DNA of 64,000 nucleotides, taken from NCBI RefSeq assembly GCF_025370935.1, contig NC_133472.1:21105805-21169804 (forward strand). The letters are read 5' to 3'. Positions within the stretch are counted from its first letter, which is position 1. Each line of letters begins with the position of its first letter. The notes under the pieces are model-generated. The model was not told where the DNA came from, made no database searches, and worked only from the letters and a program-made list of their open reading frames with translations. Source of the DNA: Choristoneura fumiferana. Taxonomy: Eukaryota; Arthropoda; Insecta; Lepidoptera; Tortricidae. Below, piece after piece: positions 10,306 to 19,370 of this stretch. A program made the position numbers and the translations under genes.

Positions 10306-13300
10306 TTAGTCGAACAGACCGAAGCCCATGTCGTCGTCACTTTCAGGTTCTTCCTCCTCAACCTTCTTCTCTTCGGCTTTGGGCGCGGCGCCCGCGGCGG
10401 CAGCAGCGGGGGCAGCAGCAGCAGCAGCAGCGACGAACTTAGACGGATCCTGCGAGTAAAAAAATTGCATCCAATTTGTCATTTACAGATTATTTTTACG
10501 AATACCAAGTTTAACAGTGACAGATCTAATCAATATAATGTTACAATGGGCATTATTATTAACACGAAACCAGTAAACCAATATTGCGTGGCCTCGGGAT
10601 TACAAGTTTCGTATTTTCTTCCTCATTTTGAACCAATAAGTCACAAATCAAAATACTTTTTTAATACATCAAGACGAAACTATTTTACGCATTTTTTTGA
10701 GTGGATCAATTTTTCTTGTTGTTCATTTTATGTCCAGTAGTATATATCATGTTCAGTTATTTAGGAAAAAAAAAAGTGTTCAATGCATTTTTTTTTCTAT
10801 TGAACCAGGAAGTGGTCGAAAAATGGTATACAATTATGAAACCACAACTTTCCAAGTTGTATAAGATTATCAATACTACAATTTAAATAAAGGCTGGTAA
10901 ATGTATATGTATATCCTCCAATCTCGTGCTCACACATGTTTCTGCAAAATGCCAGTGCAATATCCACAGGGAATTTTTCACACTAGGATAAATTTGAAGA
11001 TTTAATGTAGTCTGAAAGCGAAGCCAAAGAGCATATGTTTATACCTTTGGTATTAAAACAGACAATTTTACCAACAAAAGTTCCAACATTTTTATTGCAA
11101 AGTTTGCTATGTTCTTACCTTGATGAACTCTTTGATAGTGGTTGCCTCCTTGAAGTCCACTTCAGTAACAGCAGCAATAGCAAGAAGGTTCTTGAATCCA
11201 TTGGCAATCGAGTGTGGAGCAGATGCAATAGTTGGGTATCCAATTGACAGAGACAATGCTGCTACATTGGCTACACCCTCCAGAAATCTAGCACGCAAAT
11301 CCTCGGGTTTGATGTCCAGAATGGCAGGAGTGAAAATAGTGCCAGAGTCATATACCTAAAACAGGAACATTCAATGGCTCAATTTCATTTCTTTACTGTT
11401 TCAATAAATCAATCATTTAAATTTATGGTTGGCAGCATTTCTTAGTAAGTGTACATTAAAAAACTTAAACTTTCAACTGTTTATTTCAATAAAAATTGCA
11501 TAATTACTTGATTAACCCTAGCTTCTAATCTTAAATTAAAAAGATTTTTTGAGTTAAGGAGTCTCTAAAGTTGTTTGTACAATGTGATCCTAATATAATC
11601 ATTCTCATATTGCTATACCCACTCAATTTATCTTGACATTCGGAACATCACGGTGAAATTTGCATACGCTTTTAAACGAAGCAACGAAACTATTAAAAAC
11701 TGTGTTAACTTTTACAATAAAAAACATAACAAATGCCGCTAATAAATGTACATGTAGGTATTTTTAGTCCAATTGTGTTCGAAATACTGAGAAACGTGTG
11801 TTACAATCAATCATTCATTATACACATTCAGGTTTTAGAATTCAAAATTTGAAATTCATTATGTGCATTTGGTTTGAAAAGCAGCACTTTTGACAGATTT
11901 CATTATTATCAAATGCAATATGATATACCAAAGGCTAATTTCAGATTACCCATGGAAGAGCAACCTGTACTCAATGCTTTGGGGAATGAAATAAAAAAAA
12001 GTACCTGTTTCACAACAAGCCCATATGAGAATGGGGAGATGTTTAACATGTTGAGCAGAGTGGCTTCAGAGGCGCCGACCTTGTCACCAGGCTTCAAGAT
12101 GTGCACATCATTAATGATTTCAATGGTACCTGCACATAAAAAAAATCAAACATTAGCAACTTCTCCCTATCCATACTTAATATTATAAACATAGATAAAA
12201 GATTGCAGATAAGTGTTACAATAAAATTGTTCATTCAAAATGCCAGTGCAATTTTCAGTTTAGAACAATCACACTAGGATATTTTTGAATATTTGATTTC
12301 GTCTGAAAGCGAAGCCAGAAAGAAAATTGTTGACTTCCTGGTATTAGAACAGACTAAATTTGAATTTGCATCAAATAAGTTTGTGACTAAATTTGAATTT
12401 GCATCAAATAAATTTGCGTCTTTGATGTTAGCCACTAAATAGTAGGGATGGGCCGAACATTCGTTTTATATTCGGCAGGTTTACCGAATATTAAATAAGC
12501 TATCTAAAACAAAAAGAATCATGACCTTACTTTTTATCACTTGTATTTGCCACATACTTTTTTTTTATAACACATTAAACCTTATTGCAGGTATTGAGTT
12601 AAGCATAGATCCTAAATCTGCATTAAATAAGCTATCTAATACAAAAAGAATCATGACCATACATTTTTTCAATTGTATTACACTTTTGAGAAATCGTTCC
12701 ATTTAACAAGCCCATTCCGTCCAAATACCTGACTCTGATGTCGTTATTCTGATCACATTCTAGACAGAGAGCGGACTGCAAAATTTCGTATCTACTTGAT
12801 ACCGCGATGAAATGCACAATGGTTTTCCATAAAACCAGCATCAGTTTTATGGAGTCCGAATTTGATAGTCTGCCGCGGCGGAACTTGCCGAAAGTACCAA
12901 AGAAATACTCACTTCCGGTGCGAAAAAAGGGGCGTCATTTAACCCATCTGATACTGAATGAAATGGTCATGGCATCAGTTAGGAATTTACTGGTAGATAC
13001 AAAAAAGCGAAATATGTCAGTATTTTTTTTGCTGGAAGTAATTGGCAGACGCTCTCAAAGGTGACCATCAGGACCCCTCTAAATATATATAATAAAATAA
13101 ATAATAAAATTTATTCAAATTCATTTCGGTACAAAATAACAAAATACAATATTTCACTTAAAATCTATGTAACACGTGTGCCTGAACTACGATAATTCCT
13201 GTGTCTCAGGCTAAACGAGCGAACATTTACATACTAAAAATAATCACCAAGGAAAAATTAACAAAGTAGTGTTGATAAAATGTGCATAATGAATATTAGG

Positions 13301-16300
13301 ATTATAATTAACCTCACATGGCGATGACTCCGACACAGAGAAATTATCTAGGTCATCAATCAATCGGCTAGTCATAAGTCATAATGTGTAAATAACTAAA
13401 GTTCTAAAATAATAAACTAATGATATATATACCAATATATATATCATTTCCGGAATATATAAGTCTGCCAAGGCTGTTTGAGCCGAAACACCTTGACATA
13501 CGACATTCCGTGTGTGCAAAAAGTTATTCCGGGTCAAAGTTAAAAATTTGAGGTTATTTGTTTTTTTTTCGACAACGGTAAATTTTATCAAAAAATAGCC
13601 GAGGCAAAAAACACCTGAACATACGAGATTATGTGAGCAACATCCCTCGATCCCGTAGTTTGGAATTCTACAGATTACGGAAATTTTAATTACATGTCTA
13701 CAACTAGTGAAAAAAGCTCACCTTCACATTTTTATCACTTAACACAGACCTTAATAATTAGTGCCTGGGCGACCGAGCTTTGCTCGGGCTTAAACTCGAT
13801 AATAAGCGTGTTTCCAGAGATAAGACCAAGATAGATCTATTTGTCATCCCCGAAAACCCCTACATACCTACCAAATGTTATCGGTATCGTGGGAGCCGAG
13901 CATTGCGTAGCTCACATCAGTTTTATGGGAAACCATTGTGCATTTCATCGCGGTATCAAGTAGGTACGAAATTTTGCAGTCCGCTCTCCATCTATTTCCA
14001 CAAGAAAGTGGATAAGGTCTTCAGTCAATCCCATACACAAAGGTGATTGTACAACTCTCATCAATTGCAAAAAACAATGAAGTGGAATGTGACCAGATTG
14101 ATCATGTAGTGCTGACACAAGAAGGCCCCTGGAAAGGCCGGCACAATCAAACCAGGGAACTAAAAATACCTTATTCTGCACGGTACCATACCAAATGCCC
14201 TTTCTCAACGATGCTGTACTAAAAAGTTCCTGCCATTTGGAAAAGCGCTCCTCCTTATCCAATTGCACTAATTCAGTACCATATGGCTTAGAAACACGTA
14301 TCAATCCCCCATGTGACAGCCAGGCTAGCCAATCCAGCTGCCTGCTCATTACCAGCTACCCCAACATGAGATGAAATCCATCGCAAAACAATTTGGGTGT
14401 GGTTACATTGCAAGAAATATAAGTTTCATGACATCATAGGCTATCGGCATACCTCGGGAACCCGAGACACACCGAGCCAGGTGTTGAAGTGCACTTCTCG
14501 AATCGGAAAGTATAACCACCTTGCTCTTTTCAATAGTCTGAGCATATAAAAGAGCTTCATATATGGCAATTAGCTCTGCTCCCATTATACAGATTCTAGA
14601 GTCAAAATAAAATTGCTTAGAGATGTTCAACTGTGGATCAAAAAATACAGCCCCAACCCTTTAAACAAGTTTTAAACTCATTTTAAGAATGTTCCCATTG
14701 GAATTACATAGATGATGATTCATATGTATCTCAAGGCATTTTTCTTTGCTACTCAGTTATGGTTTTGTTAATAGACCTGGAGATGGTGACAAAATATTAG
14801 ATCATTTGTACCAGTATGGCGGTTCTTCAGGGGTCTAATAAAGGAATGACAAAAAAGAAAAAGATGGTCATAGCGCTGGTACCGGCGGCCCAATCGCGTG
14901 GGCGTTAATCGAACGTGTCTAATAAATAACGAAAACCGAATGATTTGTTCCACAAAGATGCTTGTATTTTCCGATAGTCGATAGTTGTACCAGCACTATG
15001 ACCATCTTCTTTTGTCATTCCGTAATTAGACCCCTTAAGAACCGCCATACTGGTACAAATGATGATGATGTCTATAATGCCACTTCCAGTGCCCTATTTC
15101 ACGAAGCTAAAAGATACAATTTACAAGCGGTAGTCAACTTCTATTTGTTTTTGGCAAATAAGCGGTAGTCTCTTTTCAATGCATACTGTTAAAAAAAGAC
15201 TACCGCTTGTAAATTTTAACTTCGTGAAATAGGGCACACAGATTGTGAAAAATTAGCCTTTGATTGAAATCACAAAATTCTAAATATGTAGCTGTTTTGA
15301 GATTAAGCTACACTGATTTGTATAATAAAATAATATGTTAATTTAATCAATGAGGTCTTTATTGTGACAAATTAAGCAAGGTTTTTGTTTTAATCAAGAG
15401 TTGAGTGATTAAACATTTCAACAAATAATTAATCATATTTAGTTTCTACTTAAGAAAATATTGGGTTCTGTAGAAGTTTTACTGCACATTTGGTTGAATA
15501 TTCGTATTCGGTGAAACCCATGCTCAGCCCATCTCTACTAAACAGTATATATTTATAGGTGTGGAGGACATGAGTGATTGTGTGAAAACCAGTGCAAAAC
15601 ATTTTAGGCTAACTTCAGAGACAAAACTTATTAAGTATTGTAAAGATAAGTGTTTCTTACCCTTAGATATCTTCGTAGGGATTGAGAGCGCCTGGAAGAA
15701 AGAAGTCTTTTCCGGGCCAAGCCCAGTGTTGTGGGCAGGAACAATGACAGATAATGGAGCAATAGCACCAGGACGAGCTAGAGCACGGACTTTGTTCTCC
15801 AATAGCTTTTCACGCACCTATAAAACAAGCAAGCCTATTTAATAAGGTATGAAAGGACCAGAAAGCTTTGTTTACTGATCTCACCACCACAATCAGTAAA
15901 AGCAGCTACACACAACCTGGGACTTGCTTGAAGAGTAGCCCGCCTGGGATTAAAATTACGACCAATTAAACTTTTAAGGCTGCAGCCTACTACAGCTTTC
16001 CTAGAACAACACAATATGTGGCCCACACAAAATAAGAGTTAAGTTACCTCAACAAGGTCGCCGCGGGTGAAGACGAAGCCCACGTTGCCCTTGATGTGCG
16101 GTAGCAGCTTCTCGAGCGCCGGGTTGTTCTCGAGGTGGCCGCGGATAGCCTTGCGCATCATGGTGTTCTTGCCCATCAGCACGATGCTATGCCCCCGCAG
16201 CGACATGCGGATCTGCTGCATCTGCTTCGACCCTACGTTGTCTGCACCCACTATGAAACATTTTGGGTACTCGTCCAGAAGTTGCTGCAAGAGAAAACAT

Positions 16301-16426
16301 TCGTAGAGTTCATCAGATCTCCATAAAATGCGTATAACCTCAAACATGATTGCAGCAAATTTAATTACTTACGACAATCTTGACGAAATAGTTCGACTTC
16401 CAAGTCGCTTTGTCCTCCCTACCCAT
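10306..16426 (-). CDS. RpLP0: Large ribosomal subunit protein P0 (acidic stalk protein)
   Basis: Six coding exons: 16426-16373, 16284-16048, 15817-15661, 12129-12005, 11355-11119 and 10449-10306. All have GT-AG introns and join in phase to exactly 317 codons plus stop, the usual insect length. The protein starts MGREDKATWKSNYF. It carries the L10-type rRNA-binding domain in its first half (VGADNVGSKQMQQIR, GKNTMMRKAIRGH), then a P1/P2-binding helical region. An Ala/Pro hinge (seven alanines, P, five alanines) leads to the acidic tail, ending SDDDMGFGLFD, the conserved motif that engages elongation factors. P0 anchors the P1/P2 stalk at the GTPase centre of the large subunit. Two introns host H/ACA snoRNAs, and the 3.5-kb intron carries a hAT-like insertion. 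Confidence 0.98.
10934..11065 (-). ncRNA. Box H/ACA snoRNA (copy A) in last RpLP0 intron
   Basis: Two-hairpin RNA on the host strand. Hairpin 1 has lower stem GTCTG/CAGAC, a pocket with TTTTAATA on the left and CTTCGCTTT on the right, and upper stem CCAAAG/CTTTGG. The H box is ACATTA (ANANNA). Hairpin 2 has lower pairing around CTTCAAA/TTTGCAG and upper pairing around GTG/CAC. The ACA box is followed by three bases (TGT) at the 3' end. Copy B in another intron matches at every boxed element. Expected role: guiding pseudouridylation, probably of rRNA. I did not identify the target. Processing from a ribosomal-protein intron is the standard insect arrangement. Confidence 0.88.
12225..12356 (-). 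ncRNA. Box H/ACA snoRNA (copy B) in third-last coding RpLP0 intron
   Basis: Paralogue of the RNA at 10934-11065 and the same 132-nt length. Lower stem GTCTG/CAGAC and right pocket CTTCGCTTT are identical. The upper stem is CCAGGAAG/CTTTCTGG, so bases differ from copy A while pairing is kept. The H box is AAATCA, at the same offset as in copy A. Hairpin 2 has TTCAAAA/TTTTGAA and shares ATCCTAGTGTGA and TTGCACTGGCATTTTG with copy A. The ACA box is followed by ATT. It lies 96 bases upstream (on the minus strand) of the next exon, with the hAT-like insertion just beyond its 5' end. Confidence 0.88.
12690..12870 (+). repeat. Inverted partial copy of the nearby LINE segment
   Basis: 12768-12846 (from agagagcggactgcaaaatt) is the near-exact complement of 13918-13995. 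It makes an inverted pair about 1.1 kb apart. Confidence 0.7.
13085..14640 (-). pseudogene. LINE fragment with RNase H-like region, nested in the hAT element
   Basis: Minus-strand frames give MGAELIAIYEALLYA and VVILSDSRSALQHLAR (14403-14630), typical RNase H strand/helix signatures in I/R1/Jockey LINEs. A downstream stretch at 13945-14349 is probably the rest of the C-terminus. A tail reading gaatttgaataaattttatt lies near 13085-13125. Stops and frame breaks are present. Confidence 0.7.
14801..15063. mobile_element. MITE with ~85-bp terminal inverted repeats
   Basis: ATCATTTGTACCAGTATGGC on the left is mirrored on the right by GCCATACTGGTACAAATGAT. The complementarity continues through 'aggggtctaat' and 'gatggtcatag'. 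About 100 bases lie between the arms. Confidence 0.75.
15088..15238. mobile_element. Palindromic MITE
   Basis: GTGCCCTATTTCACGAAG starts the element and CTTCGTGAAATAGGGCAC ends it. A second inner pair, TTTACAAGCGGTAGTC / GACTACCGCTTGTAAA, extends the arms to about 45 bases. Confidence 0.8.
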
Positions 16427-16660
16427 CTTGAAGTGTGTAGGGACTTCGTAGAAATTTAAGGACTGAAAATTACAACATACATTAAATAATATGCAATTGC
16501 ATTAAAAATAAATGAAAATATCACTGTGATTGGTCAGGACTAACTGAAATAAATCTACCAATGGTGACAATAAAATTATATTCAATGGATTACCAAGAAA
16601 ATTTACGATTTATCCAACTCACCAAAACAACAAACGCACGTAAGACGTGCGAGACAAATC
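16373..16660 (-). promoter_or_regulatory. RpLP0 5'UTR, leader intron and promoter region
   Basis: On the minus strand a leader exon ends at 16623 (GTTTTG|GTGAGT). A second exon begins at 16462 after TTTTCAG and reaches the start codon at 16426. The leader exon should start within about 16640-16680, and a pyrimidine-rich stretch there would suit a 5'TOP start, but I cannot fix the base. Splicing in the 5'UTR is usual for ribosomal protein genes. Confidence 0.6.
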
Positions 16661-16737
16661 TGAAATGGCTGATTCACTCTTTTATTTTTTTTAACTGCTA
16701 GAAATGTTGCCATTGTAAAAAAGATTATATTGGTGGC

Positions 16738-16940
16738 GCTACATGTTACCTTTGCTTACGTAAAGCGCCAGCGGAGCGTTAAGCGCGTTACACACTGAGT
16801 TACGCAATAATAGAATATTATTAGTAATACTAGTTTACCCGCGGATTCGCACGCTTAAACTGTTCGATGTGGTAGTTACAATAAAAATTCCAGGACTTTA
16901 CAAAATTCCTCTAGGAATTCCCAAAATTTAAATCGTTGTG
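16738..16940. other. Upstream flank of RpLP0 with a Lep1-like end
   Basis: ACTAGTTTACCCGCGGATTCGCACG near 16829 is the complement of the common Lep1/Helitron-like 3' end. Otherwise no feature. Confidence 0.45.
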
Positions 16941-17460
16941 TTAAGAACAACTGTTCCATTGTTCCGTTCCATCCAACATTGTTCTGTTCCGTTCCAACAT
17001 TTGGACGCGGAGACAGCCCATCAAGGCCACTGGCTGACTGAACCATTTTTGAAGGACATTCCCGCGGCTAATACCTCTCTCGGGCTTACGGTGAGATCAG
17101 GTCAGGTCAGGTCAGGAAGGCAGAGTGTTCATGCTGAAGGTGGATGCTTGCTCTGTAGGGCGGCCAAAGTGTCAGGTGTGTCAGGAGCGATGACGTCGCT
17201 AGAGAATAGCAAGTGGGCAGTCCCCTTAATATCACCATCGTCGACTTTTTGTTCAACTACGAAAGATATGGCCCTGATTTAGTGTGCCAAAATGAGGGTT
17301 CGACCGATCGATGATGATTCTTGCTGGGTTGACGCAATTCGCTTTTATGATTATTGTAAGGGAACTGCCATTAACTTTATTTGCATGGAGTATATAAAAA
17401 GGAAATGTTAAAAGCTGCTCCCAACTTTCAAAGAGTTTTCTAATATGGTTTTGTCAATAA

Positions 17461-17940
17461 TGTTACGTTCGTGGGGTGGGTTCGTGATTGAAAAGCACTT
17501 TTAACACCGATGAATAAGAGTAGGATTTATTTTCACACTGTTACTTAACTTTACAAAACACTTAAAAACAGTTCACAGTAATTTCGCACTCTAAAACTCA
17601 CTTACAAGTCGCTTCGATTCTCTTCGATGTTTATCGCTCGGTATCGCATTCGAAAAACTCTCCTCCGCCGCAACCTCACCCGGCTTATATACCCCCGGTG
17701 AATCGGTCCACAAAGTTCGAGAACAGTCCAGCTAGGACGTCATACCTACATCTCGAATGTTCCGGAAACGAGTAGTGTCTGTCTCTTTCATGTGCTATCT
17801 CTCTCACACAGTTACTAGAATATTCCGGAAACAGGATCATCAGTCTGTTTCTCTCACACATATAGGCTATCCTTGTCACACACCTCGAATGTTCTCAGTA
17901 TAGCTGTCTCTTTCTAATCATGCTATCTCTTTCACTCCTA
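17461..17940 (-). mobile_element. Probable solo LTR with TATA box and heat-shock-element cluster
   Basis: Read on the minus strand, a U3-like part with repeated motifs leads to TATATAA at 17691-17685. An AATAAA follows at 17531-17526, and the element ends CGAACGTAACA at 17461. The order enhancer, TATA, poly(A) signal, terminal CA fits an LTR, with the start near TGAAAGAGATAGC at about 17935. No clear target-site duplication was found and no internal retroelement genes adjoin it. An alternative is a detached promoter and leader of a heat-shock gene. Confidence 0.5.
17716..17894. promoter_or_regulatory. Cluster of heat-shock-factor-type sites
   Basis: Inverted GAA/TTC pentamers occur four times: TTCGAGAA at 17716-17723, GAATGTTCCGGAA at 17755-17767, GAATATTCCGGAA at 17818-17830 and GAATGTTC at 17887-17894. 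Two are perfect three-unit heat shock elements. They sit 25-200 bases upstream of the minus-strand TATA box at 17691-17685. Confidence 0.65.
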
Positions 17941-17984
17941 TTGAAAATTTCGCCATTTACTGAAATGTACTTCAAAGGCCCATA

Positions 17985-18190
17985 AGGGGTCCTGAAAACG
18001 CCTGAAAACGGGGTTTCAGGTTATGGTGTATCGGATAGAGGGTGGCCTGAAACGGACTGAAAACATGTTTCAGGCGCCTGAAAACAACGGCAACTTGGGT
18101 GAAATTTTGATAAACTAATATATGATAGAGCATCCTCCCTCTGAAACGGCCTGAAACAGTATTCCAGCCTACTGAAAATGGGTCGCCTCC
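17985..18190. repeat. Cluster of CCTGAAAAC / GTTTCAGG motifs
   Basis: About ten short copies of CTGAAA(A)C or its complement TTTCAGG occur in 200 bases, in both orientations. They make several small inverted pairs, such as TGTTTCAGGCGCCTGAAAACA at 18067. Confidence 0.55.
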
Positions 18191-18599
18191 AATGGGTCGA
18201 AAAACACGATCAAAGTTTACCACCTAACCCACCACCGTAACAATAACTTTAGAAAAAGCCTTTGCCACAGCTAAACGCGCACCTCTTGGTATTCTTTTTA
18301 CTACGGGAATTGAGTTTTTGAGTAAACCAAGCTTATCAAGAAGTACGTTTGAATGGGTACTATGGCGAGAGATGAGCGGAGCTTGGATTGAGTTAGTTGC
18401 TGATGGTTGCTGGGCCGATGATGGCTCGCCGTTATGTACCCGCGATGTATGTATGTTCAAACCTTTCCCTCCTTTAAAAAACCTCGGTTGGCAGCATTGT
18501 AGACATTTCAAAAATTCTCCAGCAGGGACATCGCTGCTCTGGCTACAAGGGGCAGGAGTGGCAGTGGCCTGCGACATAGGTTGGGGGGCGTGAAATGAA

Positions 18600-19370
18600 A
18601 ACTTAAAACTAACAATTAAAATCTAGAAACAAGGACTTAATATACGTAAATAAAAACATTCCAAAACGATGACACCATAGATGACTGCTATCAACTGCTT
18701 CGGGTCAGACGCACGCGAAAAACTTGATTTTATTATTTTCTATGGATTATTTCCAGCTGAAGCGCCGTGTTGTCTTTGAAGCGACCCTCTGTAGGGGCGA
18801 CGCAAGATATATTCTGATGAAAGCGAATTTCTACTCGCTCTGCGTTTGGGGACGACTGCTTGAGAAACGTTGAAAAATAAGGAAGCCGTAGATAGATTGG
18901 TTTTATTGACCGTGTTTTATTGTATCCAATTTCAGATATTCGTCGAATAACGGTCAAAAATATTTTTTTTTTGTAGTCTTCCATTTTTTTTTTTTTTTTA
19001 TTGGAGTCAGTTTTACTTTTTTGTTAAAAAAATTGTAATTACTTCGTTTTAGGCGCAGTCTTGCTGCTGTATAGGATTAGTACCTTCTGTCTATCACTGA
19101 AAAAAAAAATGATCAAGACAGACTGAGTTGTCGGGCTGACCTGACATGTGACATCTTTACACATTCACATTACACTCTTTCAAAGAGTATAAGTACCTAT
19201 GTAGAAACACTCTACACCTCGGGGTTATTGGTTTGGCTTGCGGTACACCTTGAGGTCTTTTGATTTGATACGAATATGCAAACACGGTTTCCATTTGCTT
19301 TTAGTTAATTACAATTGTGCAAAATATATTACACCTTATACTGTTATTTTTAAGAAAGGAAATTTTGAAC
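18600..19370 (+). other. Upstream region of PAXBP1
   Basis: It must hold the PAXBP1 promoter and leader. T-rich tracts at 18961-19030 stand out. I cannot place a transcription start. Confidence 0.35.

Larger units (their letters stand above)
12443..15537. mobile_element. hAT-like DNA transposon insertion, non-autonomous, with nested repeats
   Basis: The ends are inverted: TAGGGATGGGCCGA on the left and TCAGCCCATCTCTA on the right. They are flanked by near-identical 8-base direct repeats, CTAAATAG (12435-12442) and CTAAACAG (15538-15545), as hAT insertions leave. No transposase is visible. Inside lie LINE pieces, an inverted-repeat MITE and a second palindromic MITE. It enlarges the RpLP0 intron between the exons at 15661 and 12129. 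Confidence 0.72.
16950..18577 (-). pseudogene. Non-LTR retrotransposon remnant with N-terminal zinc finger
   Basis: On the minus strand 18577-18224 encodes a C2H2-like finger (CLQCCQ, then GLNIHTSRVH) in a Pro/Ser-rich start. Near 17270-17130 the frame reads KVDDGDIKGTAHLLFSSD and TPDTLAALQSKHPPS, followed about 17040-17000 by SGLDGLSPR in another frame, the region just before the RT fingers. The frames are interrupted and a probable LTR lies between them. I recognise the linker as a zinc-finger LINE type but cannot name the clade securely. Confidence 0.65.

Noticed and set aside
17972..18223. 83-codon minus-strand ORF as a protein
   Set aside because: It covers the CCTGAAAAC motif cluster, and the upstream zinc-finger frame ends immediately before it. 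No family signature.
18733..18984. 83-codon minus-strand ORF upstream of PAXBP1
   Set aside because: No motif, AT-rich, and in the expected promoter region. Insufficient support.
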